Shown in pieces: positions 9,560 to 18,984 of a stretch of 64,000 nt of DNA. This stretch comes from CBDDEC01 sp965198045 (GTDB taxonomy: Bacteria; Chloroflexota; Dehalococcoidia; UBA2979), in the NCBI GenBank assembly GCA_965198045.1, contig CBDAOL010000011.1:558001-622000 (forward strand), written 5' to 3'. A program made the translations under genes and the position numbers. Positions within the stretch are counted from its first letter, which is position 1. Each line of letters begins with the position of its first letter. The notes beneath the pieces were generated by a model, which was not told the DNA's origin, did not search any database, and saw only the letters and a program-made list of their open reading frames with translations.

Positions 9560-10425
9560 GGTGTCGCCTCGGCGTTCTCTTCGCTCTCCTCGGCGGCCTG
9601 CGAGGGCAGAGCGACCCCTCCCTCGAACGAGGTCATGACGAGCAGCTGCTCGAGCCGGCGGTAGTCCGCGAGCGGGGCCACCTCGATCGCGCCGAACAGC
9701 TCCTGGTCGGGCGCGCGCACCTCGGTGATGCGGCCGATCGGCAGCCCGGTTGGGAGCAAGCCGCCGAGGGAGGAGCTGACGATGATGTCGCCTACGGCCA
9801 CAGGTGAGTCGACCGGCACGAAGTCGAGGCTCAGACGCTCCCCGTCACCGACGAGACCGACGAGCGAGCCGGGCGTCCTCGAGGCCTGGACCAGCGCAGC
9901 GACAGCAGCGTCGCGATCGTTCAGCAATCGCACACGCGCTCGCGACGGCGCCACCTCGACGATCGTCCCGACGAGCGTCGCGCCCGCGCTCAGGACGGGC
10001 TGGCCGAGGCGTACCCCGTCGTCGCTGCCGCGGTTGATCAGCAGTGTCTCGCGGCCCGGCGCCGGGTCGCGCAGCACGACCGAGGCGGGCAGGAACTCTT
10101 CCACGGAATCGCCGACCGCCGCCAGCAGGGCCTGCACCTGCTCGCCCGCGGCACTCTGCTCCCGCAACGCCGTCAGCTCGGCCTGCGCCCGCGTCAGCTC
10201 CTGACGGAGGGCCGCGTTCTCCGCGGACAGCTCGTCGATCTGACCCGCACGCAAGATCACGTCCGCCGCCGGGCTCGCCACGCTGCGGACGCCGCTGACG
10301 GCGGGCTCGAGGGCTGTGCCCAGGCGTGCCTCGAGGTCCCCGGCCGAGCCGATCGTCGACAACACGATCAGCGCGAAGCCCGCGGCGATCGTCAGCGTGA
10401 GCCAGGCATTGCGGACACGAGCCAA
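9556..10425 (-). CDS. mreC: Rod shape-determining protein MreC
   Basis: Bitopic scaffold of the elongasome. A membrane segment lies at about residues 8-27. A coiled coil rich in Glu/Leu/Ala covers about 62-95, and the periplasmic beta domain includes VINRG-type (here LLINRG) and GDIIVSSSLGGLLP motifs. It is 289 residues long, ends in a short acidic Glu/Ala tail, and overlaps mreD by 4 nt. Confidence 0.92.
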   Translation of the reverse strand: MARVRNAWLTLTIAAGFALIVLSTIGSAGDLEARLGTALEPAVSGVRSVASPAADVILRAGQIDELSAENAALRQELTRAQAELTALREQSAAGEQVQALLAAVGDSVEEFLPASVVLRDPAPGRETLLINRGSDDGVRLGQPVLSAGATLVGTIVEVAPSRARVRLLNDRDAAVAALVQASRTPGSLVGLVGDGERLSLDFVPVDSPVAVGDIIVSSSLGGLLPTGLPIGRITEVRAPDQELFGAIEVAPLADYRRLEQLLVMTSFEGGVALPSQAAEESEENAEATP

Positions 10426-10498
10426 CGTCGGCCCTCAGTTCCTGGGGCGCGCGACCCGCACTGGTGGGGCCGCGGTGGTCAGGGTGTGGCGGAGCGAG

Positions 10499-10522
10499 GC
10501 ACCGGCGTACCGCTGCCGGTGC
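10499..10522 (-). other. Stem-loop between mreB and mreC
   Basis: GCACCGGC and GCCGGTGC form a perfect 8-bp stem around an 8-nt loop, inside the 115-bp gap between mreB and mreC. No T tract follows on the minus strand. It may be an mRNA-stability or partial-termination element that lets MreB be made in excess of MreC. Confidence 0.5.
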
Positions 10523-10540
10523 AGCGTCTGCGATGGCCGA

Positions 10541-11605
<1,065 letters not shown>

Positions 11606-11706
11606 CGTGGCTCAACCTTGGCGATTGGGGAGTGCGTGGGGATAAGCGAACTGGACCCGGACACCCGCGGGGAGGGCGGCTGGCCGGTGTGAAACTCGCT
11701 GGGCGG

Positions 11707-11736
11707 AGTATAGAGACACGCCCGCCACCGCGGCAA
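11707..11736 (-). promoter_or_regulatory. Predicted promoter of the mreB operon
   Basis: On the minus strand TTGCCG (11736-11731) and TATACT (11712-11707) are separated by 18 bp. The -10 matches consensus at five of six positions. This predicts a leader of about 95 nt before mreB. Confidence 0.6.
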
Positions 11737-11788
11737 GTTTTCCCTCCGGACGAACCTGCGCGAGTCGAGCGATTCGATCGAGCGTTGC

Positions 11789-12916
11789 TCAGATTCCCGC
11801 GATCTCGCCGACCAGGCTCCCGATCCCAAACGTGATCGCAGCCGCCGCGAGGCCGAGGAACGCCTGGCGTCCGCCCGAGTACCAGACGCTGCGACCGGTC
11901 AACAGCGTGATCCCACCGCCGAGGGTGAACAGCCCGAACGCAGACAGCCCGGCGCTCTCCACGATCGCACCGGCGCCGTCACTCACCAGGAACGGGATCA
12001 CCGGGATCAGCGCCCCGATGCTGAACAGCACGAACGAGGCGAAGGCGGCCGTCCACGGCGACCCAAGATCGCCCGGCACGATCCCGAGCTCCTCGCGCGC
12101 CAGCGTGTCGAGGGCGGTCTCTTCGTCGGCCACGATGCGAGCTGCGAGCAGCTCCGCGTCCGCCTTGGGCAGGCCTTTGGCCTGGTAGATCAGCGCGAGC
12201 TCCTCGGCCTCCGCCTCCGGCATCAGCGCCAGCTCCTCCGCCTCCACGGCCAGCTGCGCCTCGGCCGCCTCGCGCGACGAGGTGACCGACACCCACTCGC
12301 CGAGGGCCATCGAGAAGGCGCCGGCGACGAGGCCGGCGATGCCAGCCAGCACGACGGTCGCCTGACCGGGCGCGGCGCCGGCGAAGCCCATGACGAGCGC
12401 CAGGTTCGAGACCAGGCCGTCGTTCGCGCCCAGCACCGACGCGCGTAGCGCGTTCCCGCCGCCCAGCGCGCGATGCCGCGCCTCGACACGGCCAATCGCA
12501 GAGCCCGGTGACGTCGTGCCGGACGAGGCGATGGCGCCGAAGATGCGCGCATGTGACGCCTCGTCCTCGGGCAGGTGCGCCGCCTCGGCTATCGCATCAC
12601 CGACGTACATGTCCGTCGCATCAGCCTCGAACGTCTTGATCACCGGCAGGGCGAGGTCGGGTCCGAAGCGCCGGGCGAGCCACATGAGCAGTCGCACCCG
12701 TCTCGAGGGGTCGCCCGGGGTCGTCTCGACGCCCGCCTCGCGTAGCTGGTCCTGCCAGAGCGTGAGGTGCCCCTGCTCCGTCAGCGCGAGCTGCCGGTAG
12801 ACATCGGCCAGCCGCTCGTCGGGCTCGATCTCGGCGAGCTGCTCGTAGATGTAGAGGCCGTCGACCTCCTCCGCCAGGAACTCCTGGTACCGCTTGATGT
12901 CCGTCGCCGAGGCCAT
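11789..12916 (-). CDS. Ferritin-like/VIT1 fusion membrane iron exporter (MbfA-like)
   Basis: Residues 1-145 form a rubrerythrin-like four-helix domain with repeated Glu and Glu-x-x-His iron ligands (EEVDGLYIYEQLAEIE, EQGH, EASH). Residues ~150-375 are a CCC1/VIT1 transporter domain (LGANDGLVSNLALVMG, then three more membrane segments). The same architecture in Agrobacterium and Bradyrhizobium MbfA exports iron and protects against peroxide. Its stop is 182 bp upstream of mreB on the same strand; its start lies 2 bp beyond ligA, so it may be co-transcribed with ligA. No Fur or Irr-type box was recognised. Confidence 0.85.
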   Translation of the reverse strand: MASATDIKRYQEFLAEEVDGLYIYEQLAEIEPDERLADVYRQLALTEQGHLTLWQDQLREAGVETTPGDPSRRVRLLMWLARRFGPDLALPVIKTFEADATDMYVGDAIAEAAHLPEDEASHARIFGAIASSGTTSPGSAIGRVEARHRALGGGNALRASVLGANDGLVSNLALVMGFAGAAPGQATVVLAGIAGLVAGAFSMALGEWVSVTSSREAAEAQLAVEAEELALMPEAEAEELALIYQAKGLPKADAELLAARIVADEETALDTLAREELGIVPGDLGSPWTAAFASFVLFSIGALIPVIPFLVSDGAGAIVESAGLSAFGLFTLGGGITLLTGRSVWYSGGRQAFLGLAAAAITFGIGSLVGEIAGI

Positions 12917-12918
12917 GC

Positions 12919-14973
12919 CTACCCCTCCCAGCCGAGCGCCTGCAGGCGCTCGGCGAACGCTGCCTCGTCGATCACTTCGACCTCGAGCTCCTCGGCCTTC
13001 GCCCGCTTGCTGCCGCCTCCGGCGCCGGCCAGGAGGAACGAGGTCTTCTTCGACACGCCGCCCGTGACGCGGCCGCCGAGTTGCTTGATCAGATCCTCCA
13101 CCTGGTTGCGTGACCAGCGATCTAGTGAGCCGGTGACCACGGCGCTCTGCCCCTCGAGGATCCCGCCGACCGCCGAGGCGCCTTCGTCCATGCGCACACC
13201 GGCCGCCGCCAGCCGGTCGAGGAGCGCCGAGCCGCGCTCGCTCTGGAAATAGGCGTGCACCGCCTCCGCGACGATTGGACCGATCCCGTCAATCGCCTCG
13301 ATCTCCTCGACGCTCGCTGCGCGCAAGCGGGTCGCGTCGCCGAAGTGGCGCGAAAGCGCTCGCGCCGTCTCGCCGCCTACGTGGCGGATGCCGAGCCCGA
13401 TCAGCAACCGGCTCAGCGGCTGTTGCTTGCTCGCCTCGATGCGCAAGAACAACGCGTCGAGCGTCTTCTCGCCGATGCCGTCGAGGGCCAGCAATTCCTC
13501 GCGGCGCTCCGGCAGCGCATAGAGGTCCGACAGCGTCTCCACGAAGCCGAGATCGACGAGCCGAAAGGACAGCTGCTCGCCGAAGCCTTCGATGTCCAGC
13601 GCGCCACGGGCGGTGTAGTGCTCCAGGGTGCGCGAAACCTGAACCGGGCACTCGATGTTGGGACAGTAGTAGGCGGCCTCCTCGGGGTCGTGGACCACCG
13701 GGTCTCCGGAGACCGGGCACTTCGTGGGCATCTTGAACCGTCGGAGCCGGCGGCCCTTGCGCCGGGAGAGCACGGGCCCGACCACCTGCGGGATGACGTC
13801 GCCCGCCCGCTGGATGATCACGTCGTCGCCAGCGCGGATGTCCAGCTCCGCGACGTGATCGGCGTTGTGCAGCGTTGCCATGCGCACGACGACCCCGCCG
13901 ACGATCACCGGTTCGAGGACCGCGAACGGCGTCAGCACGCCCGTACGACCCACCGATACCTGGATCTTCTGCAGCCGCGTCACCGCCTGCTCGGCCGGGA
14001 ACTTCCACGCCGTCGCCCAGCGCGGCTCGCGCCCGACGACGCCCAGTTCGCGCTGGAGCGCGAAGTCGTCGATCTTGATCACCACGCCGTCGATCTCGTA
14101 ATCCAGCTCGTCGCGCCGGCGCTCCCATTCGAGGCAGAACGCCGCCACCTCCTCGACGCTCTCCAGGCGGCGCGCGTGCGGGTTCACCGGGAATCCGGCC
14201 TCGCGCAGCAGCTCCAGCGCTTCCCACTGGCTCTCTGGCCCGTCCGCGTCCTCGGTCCAGCCGAGCTGGTACACGAAGAGGTCGAGGTTGCGGCTCGCGG
14301 TCTTCTTCGGATCCAGCTGGCGCAGCGATCCTGCTGCGGTGTTGCGGGGGTTCATGTACAGCTGCTCTCCGGACGCAGCGCGCTCTCGGTTCAGCCGCTC
14401 GAAATCGCCCTGGGAGAGGTAGACCTCGCCGCGCACCTCGAACGCCGCGTCATGCGAGCCGTTGAGCACGAGCGGCAGCGAGCGGATCGTCCGCAGGTTG
14501 GTCGTGATCTCCTCGCCGCGCAGCCCGTCCCCGCGGGTCGCGCCGACGGTGAAGCGGCCGCCCTCGAAGATCAGCGAGATCGCGAGCCCGTCGATCTTCG
14601 GCTCACACACGAACGCAAAATCGTCGCGTTCGAGGAGCCGCCCAACGCGCGTCTGCCATGCCTCGAGCTCCTCGGCTCCGAAGACGTTGCCGAGCGACAG
14701 CATCGGCTGGCGATGCTCGTGCTCGGGAAACGACTCGGACGGCTCGCCGGAAACGCGTTGGCTCGGAGACTCCGGCGTGATCAGCGCGGGATGCTGGTCC
14801 TCGAGGTCTCGCAACTCGCGCATCAGCGCGTCGTACTGTGAGTCACCGATCTCCGGCTGCTGCAGCACGTGGTAGCGGTGGTCGTGGTGGCGGATCTCAG
14901 CGCGTAGCGCCTCGACGCGTTCACGCGCCGCCTCGAAGTCGGCCGCGGCCTCGTGAGACTCGTTCGACGCCAT
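12919..14973 (-). CDS. ligA: NAD+-dependent DNA ligase LigA
   Basis: Seals nicks in replication and repair using NAD+. Adenylation domain with Lys126 in CEPKIDG, OB fold, four-Cys zinc finger (around CPVSGDP and CPNIECP), helix-hairpin-helix repeats (IDGIGPIVAEAV) and a C-terminal BRCT domain. I chose the ATG at 14973, giving 684 residues, as expected for LigA. The frame stays open far upstream but overlaps divergent hisH. A TATACT hexamer ends 7 nt before the ATG. Confidence 0.97.
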   Translation of the reverse strand: MASNESHEAAADFEAARERVEALRAEIRHHDHRYHVLQQPEIGDSQYDALMRELRDLEDQHPALITPESPSQRVSGEPSESFPEHEHRQPMLSLGNVFGAEELEAWQTRVGRLLERDDFAFVCEPKIDGLAISLIFEGGRFTVGATRGDGLRGEEITTNLRTIRSLPLVLNGSHDAAFEVRGEVYLSQGDFERLNRERAASGEQLYMNPRNTAAGSLRQLDPKKTASRNLDLFVYQLGWTEDADGPESQWEALELLREAGFPVNPHARRLESVEEVAAFCLEWERRRDELDYEIDGVVIKIDDFALQRELGVVGREPRWATAWKFPAEQAVTRLQKIQVSVGRTGVLTPFAVLEPVIVGGVVVRMATLHNADHVAELDIRAGDDVIIQRAGDVIPQVVGPVLSRRKGRRLRRFKMPTKCPVSGDPVVHDPEEAAYYCPNIECPVQVSRTLEHYTARGALDIEGFGEQLSFRLVDLGFVETLSDLYALPERREELLALDGIGEKTLDALFLRIEASKQQPLSRLLIGLGIRHVGGETARALSRHFGDATRLRAASVEEIEAIDGIGPIVAEAVHAYFQSERGSALLDRLAAAGVRMDEGASAVGGILEGQSAVVTGSLDRWSRNQVEDLIKQLGGRVTGGVSKKTSFLLAGAGGGSKRAKAEELEVEVIDEAAFAERLQALGWEG

Positions 14974-14980
14974 CGAGCGC

Positions 14981-14986
14981 AGTATA
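14981..14986 (-). promoter_or_regulatory. Candidate -10 of ligA (leaderless)
   Basis: TATACT on the minus strand ends 7 nt before the ligA ATG, so transcription would begin at or next to the start codon. No clear -35 was found. Confidence 0.4.
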
Positions 14987-15044
14987 GCCGCGGGCCGCCT
15001 GCCGCTTCGTCGCTGGCCGTGATGGAGTCTAGGCACCCCGGCAG

Positions 15045-15050
15045 TACACT
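15045..15050 (+). promoter_or_regulatory. Candidate -10 of the his run
   Basis: TACACT sits 67 bp upstream of hisH in the ligA-hisH divergent gap. It is the best -10-like hexamer there; no good -35 is visible. Confidence 0.3.
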
Positions 15051-15117
15051 GGATCATCCGAGGATCCTCGCGGCGCAATCTGCCGACCGCGCCCGCGAGA
15101 CACACCTGGATCGTCAC

Positions 15118-15786
15118 ATGTCCGATGTCGTGATCGTCGACTACGGAGCGGGCAACCTGCGCAGCGTCGCGCGCGCGGTCGCCCACGCCGGGGTCGACGC
15201 CGTTGTCTCCGCCGAGGCGCGAGCCGTCGAGCGTGCGCGCGCCCTGATCGTGCCCGGCGTCGGCGCGGCCGAGCACACGATGACCAACCTCCGTTCGGCC
15301 GGCCTCGACGGTCCGATCCTCGACTACATCGCGTCCGGTCGGCCGTTCCTCGGCGTGTGTATGGGGATGCAGGCGCTCTTCGACCTCTCCGAGGAGGGTG
15401 GCGAGCACGAGTGCCTCGGCGTCCTCGGCGGCCGCCTCGTGCGCTTCCCGCAGGGTGAGACGGTGCCGCACATGGGCTGGAACACCGTGCACCTGGAGCG
15501 CCCGCACCCGGTCTTCGAAGGCATACCGGACAACGCCTACTTCTACTTCGTGCACTCCTATTACCCCGAGCCGACGGAGGCCGCTTGCGTCATCGGCACC
15601 TCTGACTACGCAGGCGTCGACTTCCCTGCGGTTGTGGGCGAAGGCAACCTGATCGCCACGCAGTTCCACCCCGAAAAGTCCAGCACACACGGGCTGCGGC
15701 TCTACCAGAACTTCCTCCGCCTCGCCCTCGAACGAGGCACGATCGCACCCGAGGGCGCCACGGAGAGCACCGCGGTGGCCGGCTGA
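15118..15786 (+). CDS. hisH: Imidazole glycerol phosphate synthase, glutaminase subunit HisH
   Basis: Class I glutamine amidotransferase that supplies ammonia to HisF. Triad residues are Cys81 in GVCMGMQ and His184/Glu186 in QFHPEKS. ATG at 15118 begins the conserved MSDVVIVDYGAGNLRS and gives 222 residues. It is first in hisH-hisA-hisF-hisI; its TGA overlaps the hisA ATG by one base. Confidence 0.96.
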   Translation: MSDVVIVDYGAGNLRSVARAVAHAGVDAVVSAEARAVERARALIVPGVGAAEHTMTNLRSAGLDGPILDYIASGRPFLGVCMGMQALFDLSEEGGEHECLGVLGGRLVRFPQGETVPHMGWNTVHLERPHPVFEGIPDNAYFYFVHSYYPEPTEAACVIGTSDYAGVDFPAVVGEGNLIATQFHPEKSSTHGLRLYQNFLRLALERGTIAPEGATESTAVAG

Positions 15787-16499
15787 TGGAGGTCATCCCG
15801 GCCATCGACATCCGCAACGGGCGTTGCGTGCGGCTCGAGCAGGGTGACTACGGCCGCGAGACGGTGTTCGGCGAGGATCCGATCGCCGAGGCCGTGCGTT
15901 GGGCCTCGATGGGTGCGCACCGCATCCACGTCGTCGACCTCGACGGGGCGCGCGAGGGCCGGCAGGCCAACGCCGAGATCGTGCGTCGCATCGTGCTCAA
16001 CGTCGGATCGTCGGTGCAGACCGGCGGTGGTATCCGTGACCTCGCCACGCTGCGCTCCACCCTCGACTCCGGCGTCAACCGCGTCATCCTCGGCACCGCC
16101 GCCGTCGAGGACCGCACGATGCTCCGCGAGGCGATCGCCACCGCGCGCGAGCAGCTGATCGTCTCCGTCGACGCGCGCATGGGCCGCGTCTCGACGAAGG
16201 GCTGGACCGAGGAGACCGATCTCGACGCGCTCGAGTGGATCGGGCGGCTCTACGACCTCGGCGTCGAGCGCGTCGTCTACACAGACATCGACCGCGACGG
16301 CGTCCGCAACGGACCCAACTTCCCGATGTACGAGCGCCTCGCCGCCTCCAGCTCGATCGCTGTAATCGCGGCGGGCGGCATTGGCAGCGTCGACGACCTG
16401 CAGCGCCTCGACGCCCTCGGCGTCGAGGGCGCGATCATCGGCCGCGCCCTCTACACCGGCGAGATCGACCTCGCCGCGGCGCTGACGGCGGTGGACTGA
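15786..16499 (+). CDS. hisA: ProFAR isomerase HisA
   Basis: 1-(5-phosphoribosyl)-5-[(5-phosphoribosylamino)methylideneamino]imidazole-4-carboxamide isomerase, the fourth step after PRPP condensation. It is a (beta/alpha)8 barrel with the catalytic Asp8 in PAIDIRNG and the second Asp in the YTDIDRDGVRNG strand. Phosphate loops are VQTGGGIRD and IAAGGIGS. Actinobacterial PriA bifunctionality cannot be excluded from sequence, but no trp context is present. Confidence 0.95.
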   Translation: MEVIPAIDIRNGRCVRLEQGDYGRETVFGEDPIAEAVRWASMGAHRIHVVDLDGAREGRQANAEIVRRIVLNVGSSVQTGGGIRDLATLRSTLDSGVNRVILGTAAVEDRTMLREAIATAREQLIVSVDARMGRVSTKGWTEETDLDALEWIGRLYDLGVERVVYTDIDRDGVRNGPNFPMYERLAASSSIAVIAAGGIGSVDDLQRLDALGVEGAIIGRALYTGEIDLAAALTAVD

Positions 16500-16504
16500 C
16501 CTCG

Positions 16505-17317
16505 ATGCTCACCAAGCGCATCATTCCCTGCTTCGACGTGGATAACGGACGCGTCGTGAAAGGCGTCTCCTTCGTCGAGCTGCGAGACGCGGGCGATCCG
16601 GTGGAGCTGGCCGCGAAGTACGACCACGCGGGCGCCGACGAGCTCGTGTTCCTCGACATCGGAGCGTCCTCGGAAGGACGGCAGACGATCTACGACATGG
16701 TCGCCCGTACTGCCGACCAGGTCTTCATTCCGTTGACCGTCGGTGGGGGCATCCGCGAGACCGGCGATGTGCGCATCATGCTCGAACTCGGCGCAGACAA
16801 GGTCTCGATGAACACGGCCGCCGTTGAGCGTCCCGAGCTGATCGAGGAGGGTGCGTACGGCTTTGGCTCGCAGTGCATCGTCGTCGCCCTCGACGCGAAG
16901 CGCCTCGACGGCGCGGACGACCGCTGGGAGATCTACACACACGGCGGACGCACGCCTACGCGCCGCGACGCCGTCGAGTGGGCGCGTGAGGCCGTCGATC
17001 GAGGCGCGGGCGAGCTGTTGGTCACCTCGATGGATACCGACGGCCACCAGCGTGGCTACGACCTGCCCATGTTGCGAGCGATCAGCGACGCCGTCGACGT
17101 GCCAATCATCGCCTCGGGCGGCGCCGGGGAGCCGGAACACCTCTACGAGGCCCTGGTCGAGGGCGGGGCGAACGCTGTGCTCGCTGCATCGATCTTCCAC
17201 TTCGGCAAGTACGACATCCCCTACCTCAAAGACTATCTCCAGCAGCGTGGCGTTCCCATGCGCCCCGCACCCGAAGACACACCGAACGGCGATCAAGCGA
17301 ACGAGGACGATCGATGA
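16505..17317 (+). CDS. hisF: Imidazole glycerol phosphate synthase cyclase HisF
   Basis: Uses ammonia from HisH to form IGP and AICAR. Barrel protein with Asp11 in IIPCFDVDNG, the second catalytic Asp in VVALDAKR, and phosphate loops LTVGGGIRE and IASGGAGEPEHL. ATG at 16505 gives 270 residues, about 15 longer than usual because of a charged C-terminal tail. It overlaps hisI in an ATGA junction. Confidence 0.96.
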   Translation: MLTKRIIPCFDVDNGRVVKGVSFVELRDAGDPVELAAKYDHAGADELVFLDIGASSEGRQTIYDMVARTADQVFIPLTVGGGIRETGDVRIMLELGADKVSMNTAAVERPELIEEGAYGFGSQCIVVALDAKRLDGADDRWEIYTHGGRTPTRRDAVEWAREAVDRGAGELLVTSMDTDGHQRGYDLPMLRAISDAVDVPIIASGGAGEPEHLYEALVEGGANAVLAASIFHFGKYDIPYLKDYLQQRGVPMRPAPEDTPNGDQANEDDR

Positions 17318-17691
17318 GCGACGACACCCCTTTCGGGGACTACGACCCCGCCGACCTCAAGTACGACGATCGCGGCCTGATCCCAGCGATCGTCCAGCAC
17401 GACGAGAGCGGCGAGGTGCTGATGCTCGGCTACATGAACGAGGAGACGCTGCGCCAGACCATCGAGGTCGGCCAGGCCGTCTTCTGGTCGCGCTCGCGCC
17501 AGGAAGTCTGGCACAAGGGTGCGACCTCCGGCGACTACCTCGATGTCATGGGGATCCTCGCGGACTGCGACCAGGACACCCTGGTCGTGCGCGTGCGACC
17601 GAAGACCGGCGCCGTCTGCCACACGGGCGCACACTCCGACTTCGTCGAGGAGGACGACACCACCCCTCGCGTGGTGAAGCTGCGCAGCTAG
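17314..17691 (+). CDS. hisI: Phosphoribosyl-AMP cyclohydrolase HisI
   Basis: Zinc/magnesium enzyme opening the adenine ring of PR-AMP. Family motifs are present: MLGYMNEETLRQT, FWSRSRQEVWHKGATSG, the metal-binding DCDQD, and CHTG. Its 125 residues comprise the cyclohydrolase only; the HisE pyrophosphatase half is not fused here. Confidence 0.95.
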   Translation: MSDDTPFGDYDPADLKYDDRGLIPAIVQHDESGEVLMLGYMNEETLRQTIEVGQAVFWSRSRQEVWHKGATSGDYLDVMGILADCDQDTLVVRVRPKTGAVCHTGAHSDFVEEDDTTPRVVKLRS

Positions 17692-17693
17692 CG

Positions 17694-18385
17694 ATGTCCG
17701 CCCCGTACCGCGTCTCGCACGTCATCTTCGATGTCGACGGCACGCTGGTGGACTGGGATCACTCCTACGCCGCGGCGCTGCTCGCTGCGTCCGAGGAGGT
17801 GTCCGGCCGCCTCGGGCGGCCCGTCTCGCCCTCAGCGCTGGCACAGGTGCGCGAGTTGGTCGTCGCCGAGCCGGCCTGGAGCACCCCGATGCTACGCGAG
17901 ATCCGCAACGAGTCGTTCCGTCGCGTCCTCGTCGCCGCCGACGCCTACACCGACGAAACGCACGAGGCGGTGAGCAGCGCCTACTTCCGGGCCCGCGACG
18001 ACTCGCTCCTCCCGTTCGACGACGTAGAACCGGTCCTCGAGGAGCTCTCCGGCCGTGGCTTCACGCTCGTTGCCGCGACCATGGCAACGCCTCGCTCCAC
18101 CTCCTCGACCTCTCGCGCCACCTCGACCACACGCATCTCGCCGAGCAGGACGGCTTCTCCAAACCGGACACACGGTTCTTCAGCCGCGTGCTCGACCGCT
18201 CGGGCGGCACCGCCGCCGAGGCGATCTCGGTCGGGGATAGCATCCCCAACGACATCGAGCCGCCACGCGCGCTCGGCATGCACGCACTGCTGATCGACCG
18301 TCAAGGTCACGCGCGCGATGCCGGCGTGCCGCGCATCGAGTCGCTGGCGGAGCTGCCCGCGCTGCTGGAGCTTCCGCAGCGCTAG
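17694..18385 (+). pseudogene. HAD-superfamily phosphatase with a one-base frameshift
   Basis: Starts 2 bp after hisI. All four HAD motifs exist but in two frames: motif I DVDGTLVDW in the first, then motif III Lys in KPDTRFF and motif IV GDSIPND in the second. The break lies at about 18080, where ACCATGGCAAC replaces the expected ACC-AAT-GGC-AAC (motif II Thr-Asn-Gly), so one A is missing. With it restored the protein is 230 residues. Its position in the his run makes a histidinol-phosphatase role possible, but this is only inference; haloacid dehalogenase or phosphoglycolate phosphatase types are equally compatible. It may be a sequencing error. Confidence 0.7.
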
Positions 18386-18984
18386 CGGCGAATCAGGTGC
18401 CGCGCCAGGTCGGGCTCCGGCCGGTCGAACGGCTGGTAGTCCTCGTCGGGACGCCCGAGGACCACGAGCGCCTGCGGCTCCCAGTCGCTCGGCAGGTCGA
18501 GGGCAGCGCGCACCTCCTCGCCCGCGTAGAGGGGCGCGGAGATCCAGTAGGCGCCGAACCCTCGCTCGCTGGCCACGAGCAGGATGTTCTGCAGCGCTGC
18601 ACCGAACGAGTGCTGCGCCAGGCCCCACTCGGCGCGCGCCCTGCGGTCGTCCTCGTAGGCGTTGAGCCCGTCAGCCACGAGGCAGCCCAGCAGCAGGGTC
18701 GGTGCGCCGACGATGCGCCCGCGCGAGCCCGCCCTCGCACGCTCGATCTGAGCCTCGGCGAGGCCATCACGCTCGAGGTCGCGCTGCCATGCCGTGCCCA
18801 TGGCCTCCGCCAGCGCCTCGCGACGCTCGGTCGAGACCTCGGCGAAGCGCCACGGCTGTGTGTGGTGGGGCGCCGGCGCGGTCAGCGCCAGCGCGACGAG
18901 TCCTTCGACCTCCGCGGCGTCGAGGGGTGGCCCCACGAGGCCACGGATCGACCGCCGCCGGCGAATCGCGTCCTCGATGCTCAC
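18382..18984 (-). CDS. Nitroreductase-family FMN protein, FbiB C-terminal-like
   Basis: Family fold is shown by RRRRSIRG at the N-terminus, the FMN contact TAPAPHHTQPWRF, and GAALQNILLVASERGFGAYW. In the F420 pathway the C-terminal half of FbiB is such a reductase, converting dehydro-F420-0 to F420-0. It overlaps cofC by 4 nt, which supports that role. The glutamyl-ligase half (CofE/FbiB N-terminus) is absent here. An unrelated nitroreductase function remains possible. Confidence 0.75.
   Translation of the reverse strand: MSIEDAIRRRRSIRGLVGPPLDAAEVEGLVALALTAPAPHHTQPWRFAEVSTERREALAEAMGTAWQRDLERDGLAEAQIERARAGSRGRIVGAPTLLLGCLVADGLNAYEDDRRARAEWGLAQHSFGAALQNILLVASERGFGAYWISAPLYAGEEVRAALDLPSDWEPQALVVLGRPDEDYQPFDRPEPDLARHLIRR

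Noticed and set aside
13255..14841. Long plus-strand open frame antisense to ligA
   Set aside because: Mirrors ligA codon composition, has no ribosome-binding site, and matches no family; ligA is unmistakable on the other strand.
18075..18085. Programmed frameshift in the HAD gene
   Set aside because: No slippery heptamer or downstream pseudoknot; a single missing A in the Thr-Asn-Gly motif explains it.
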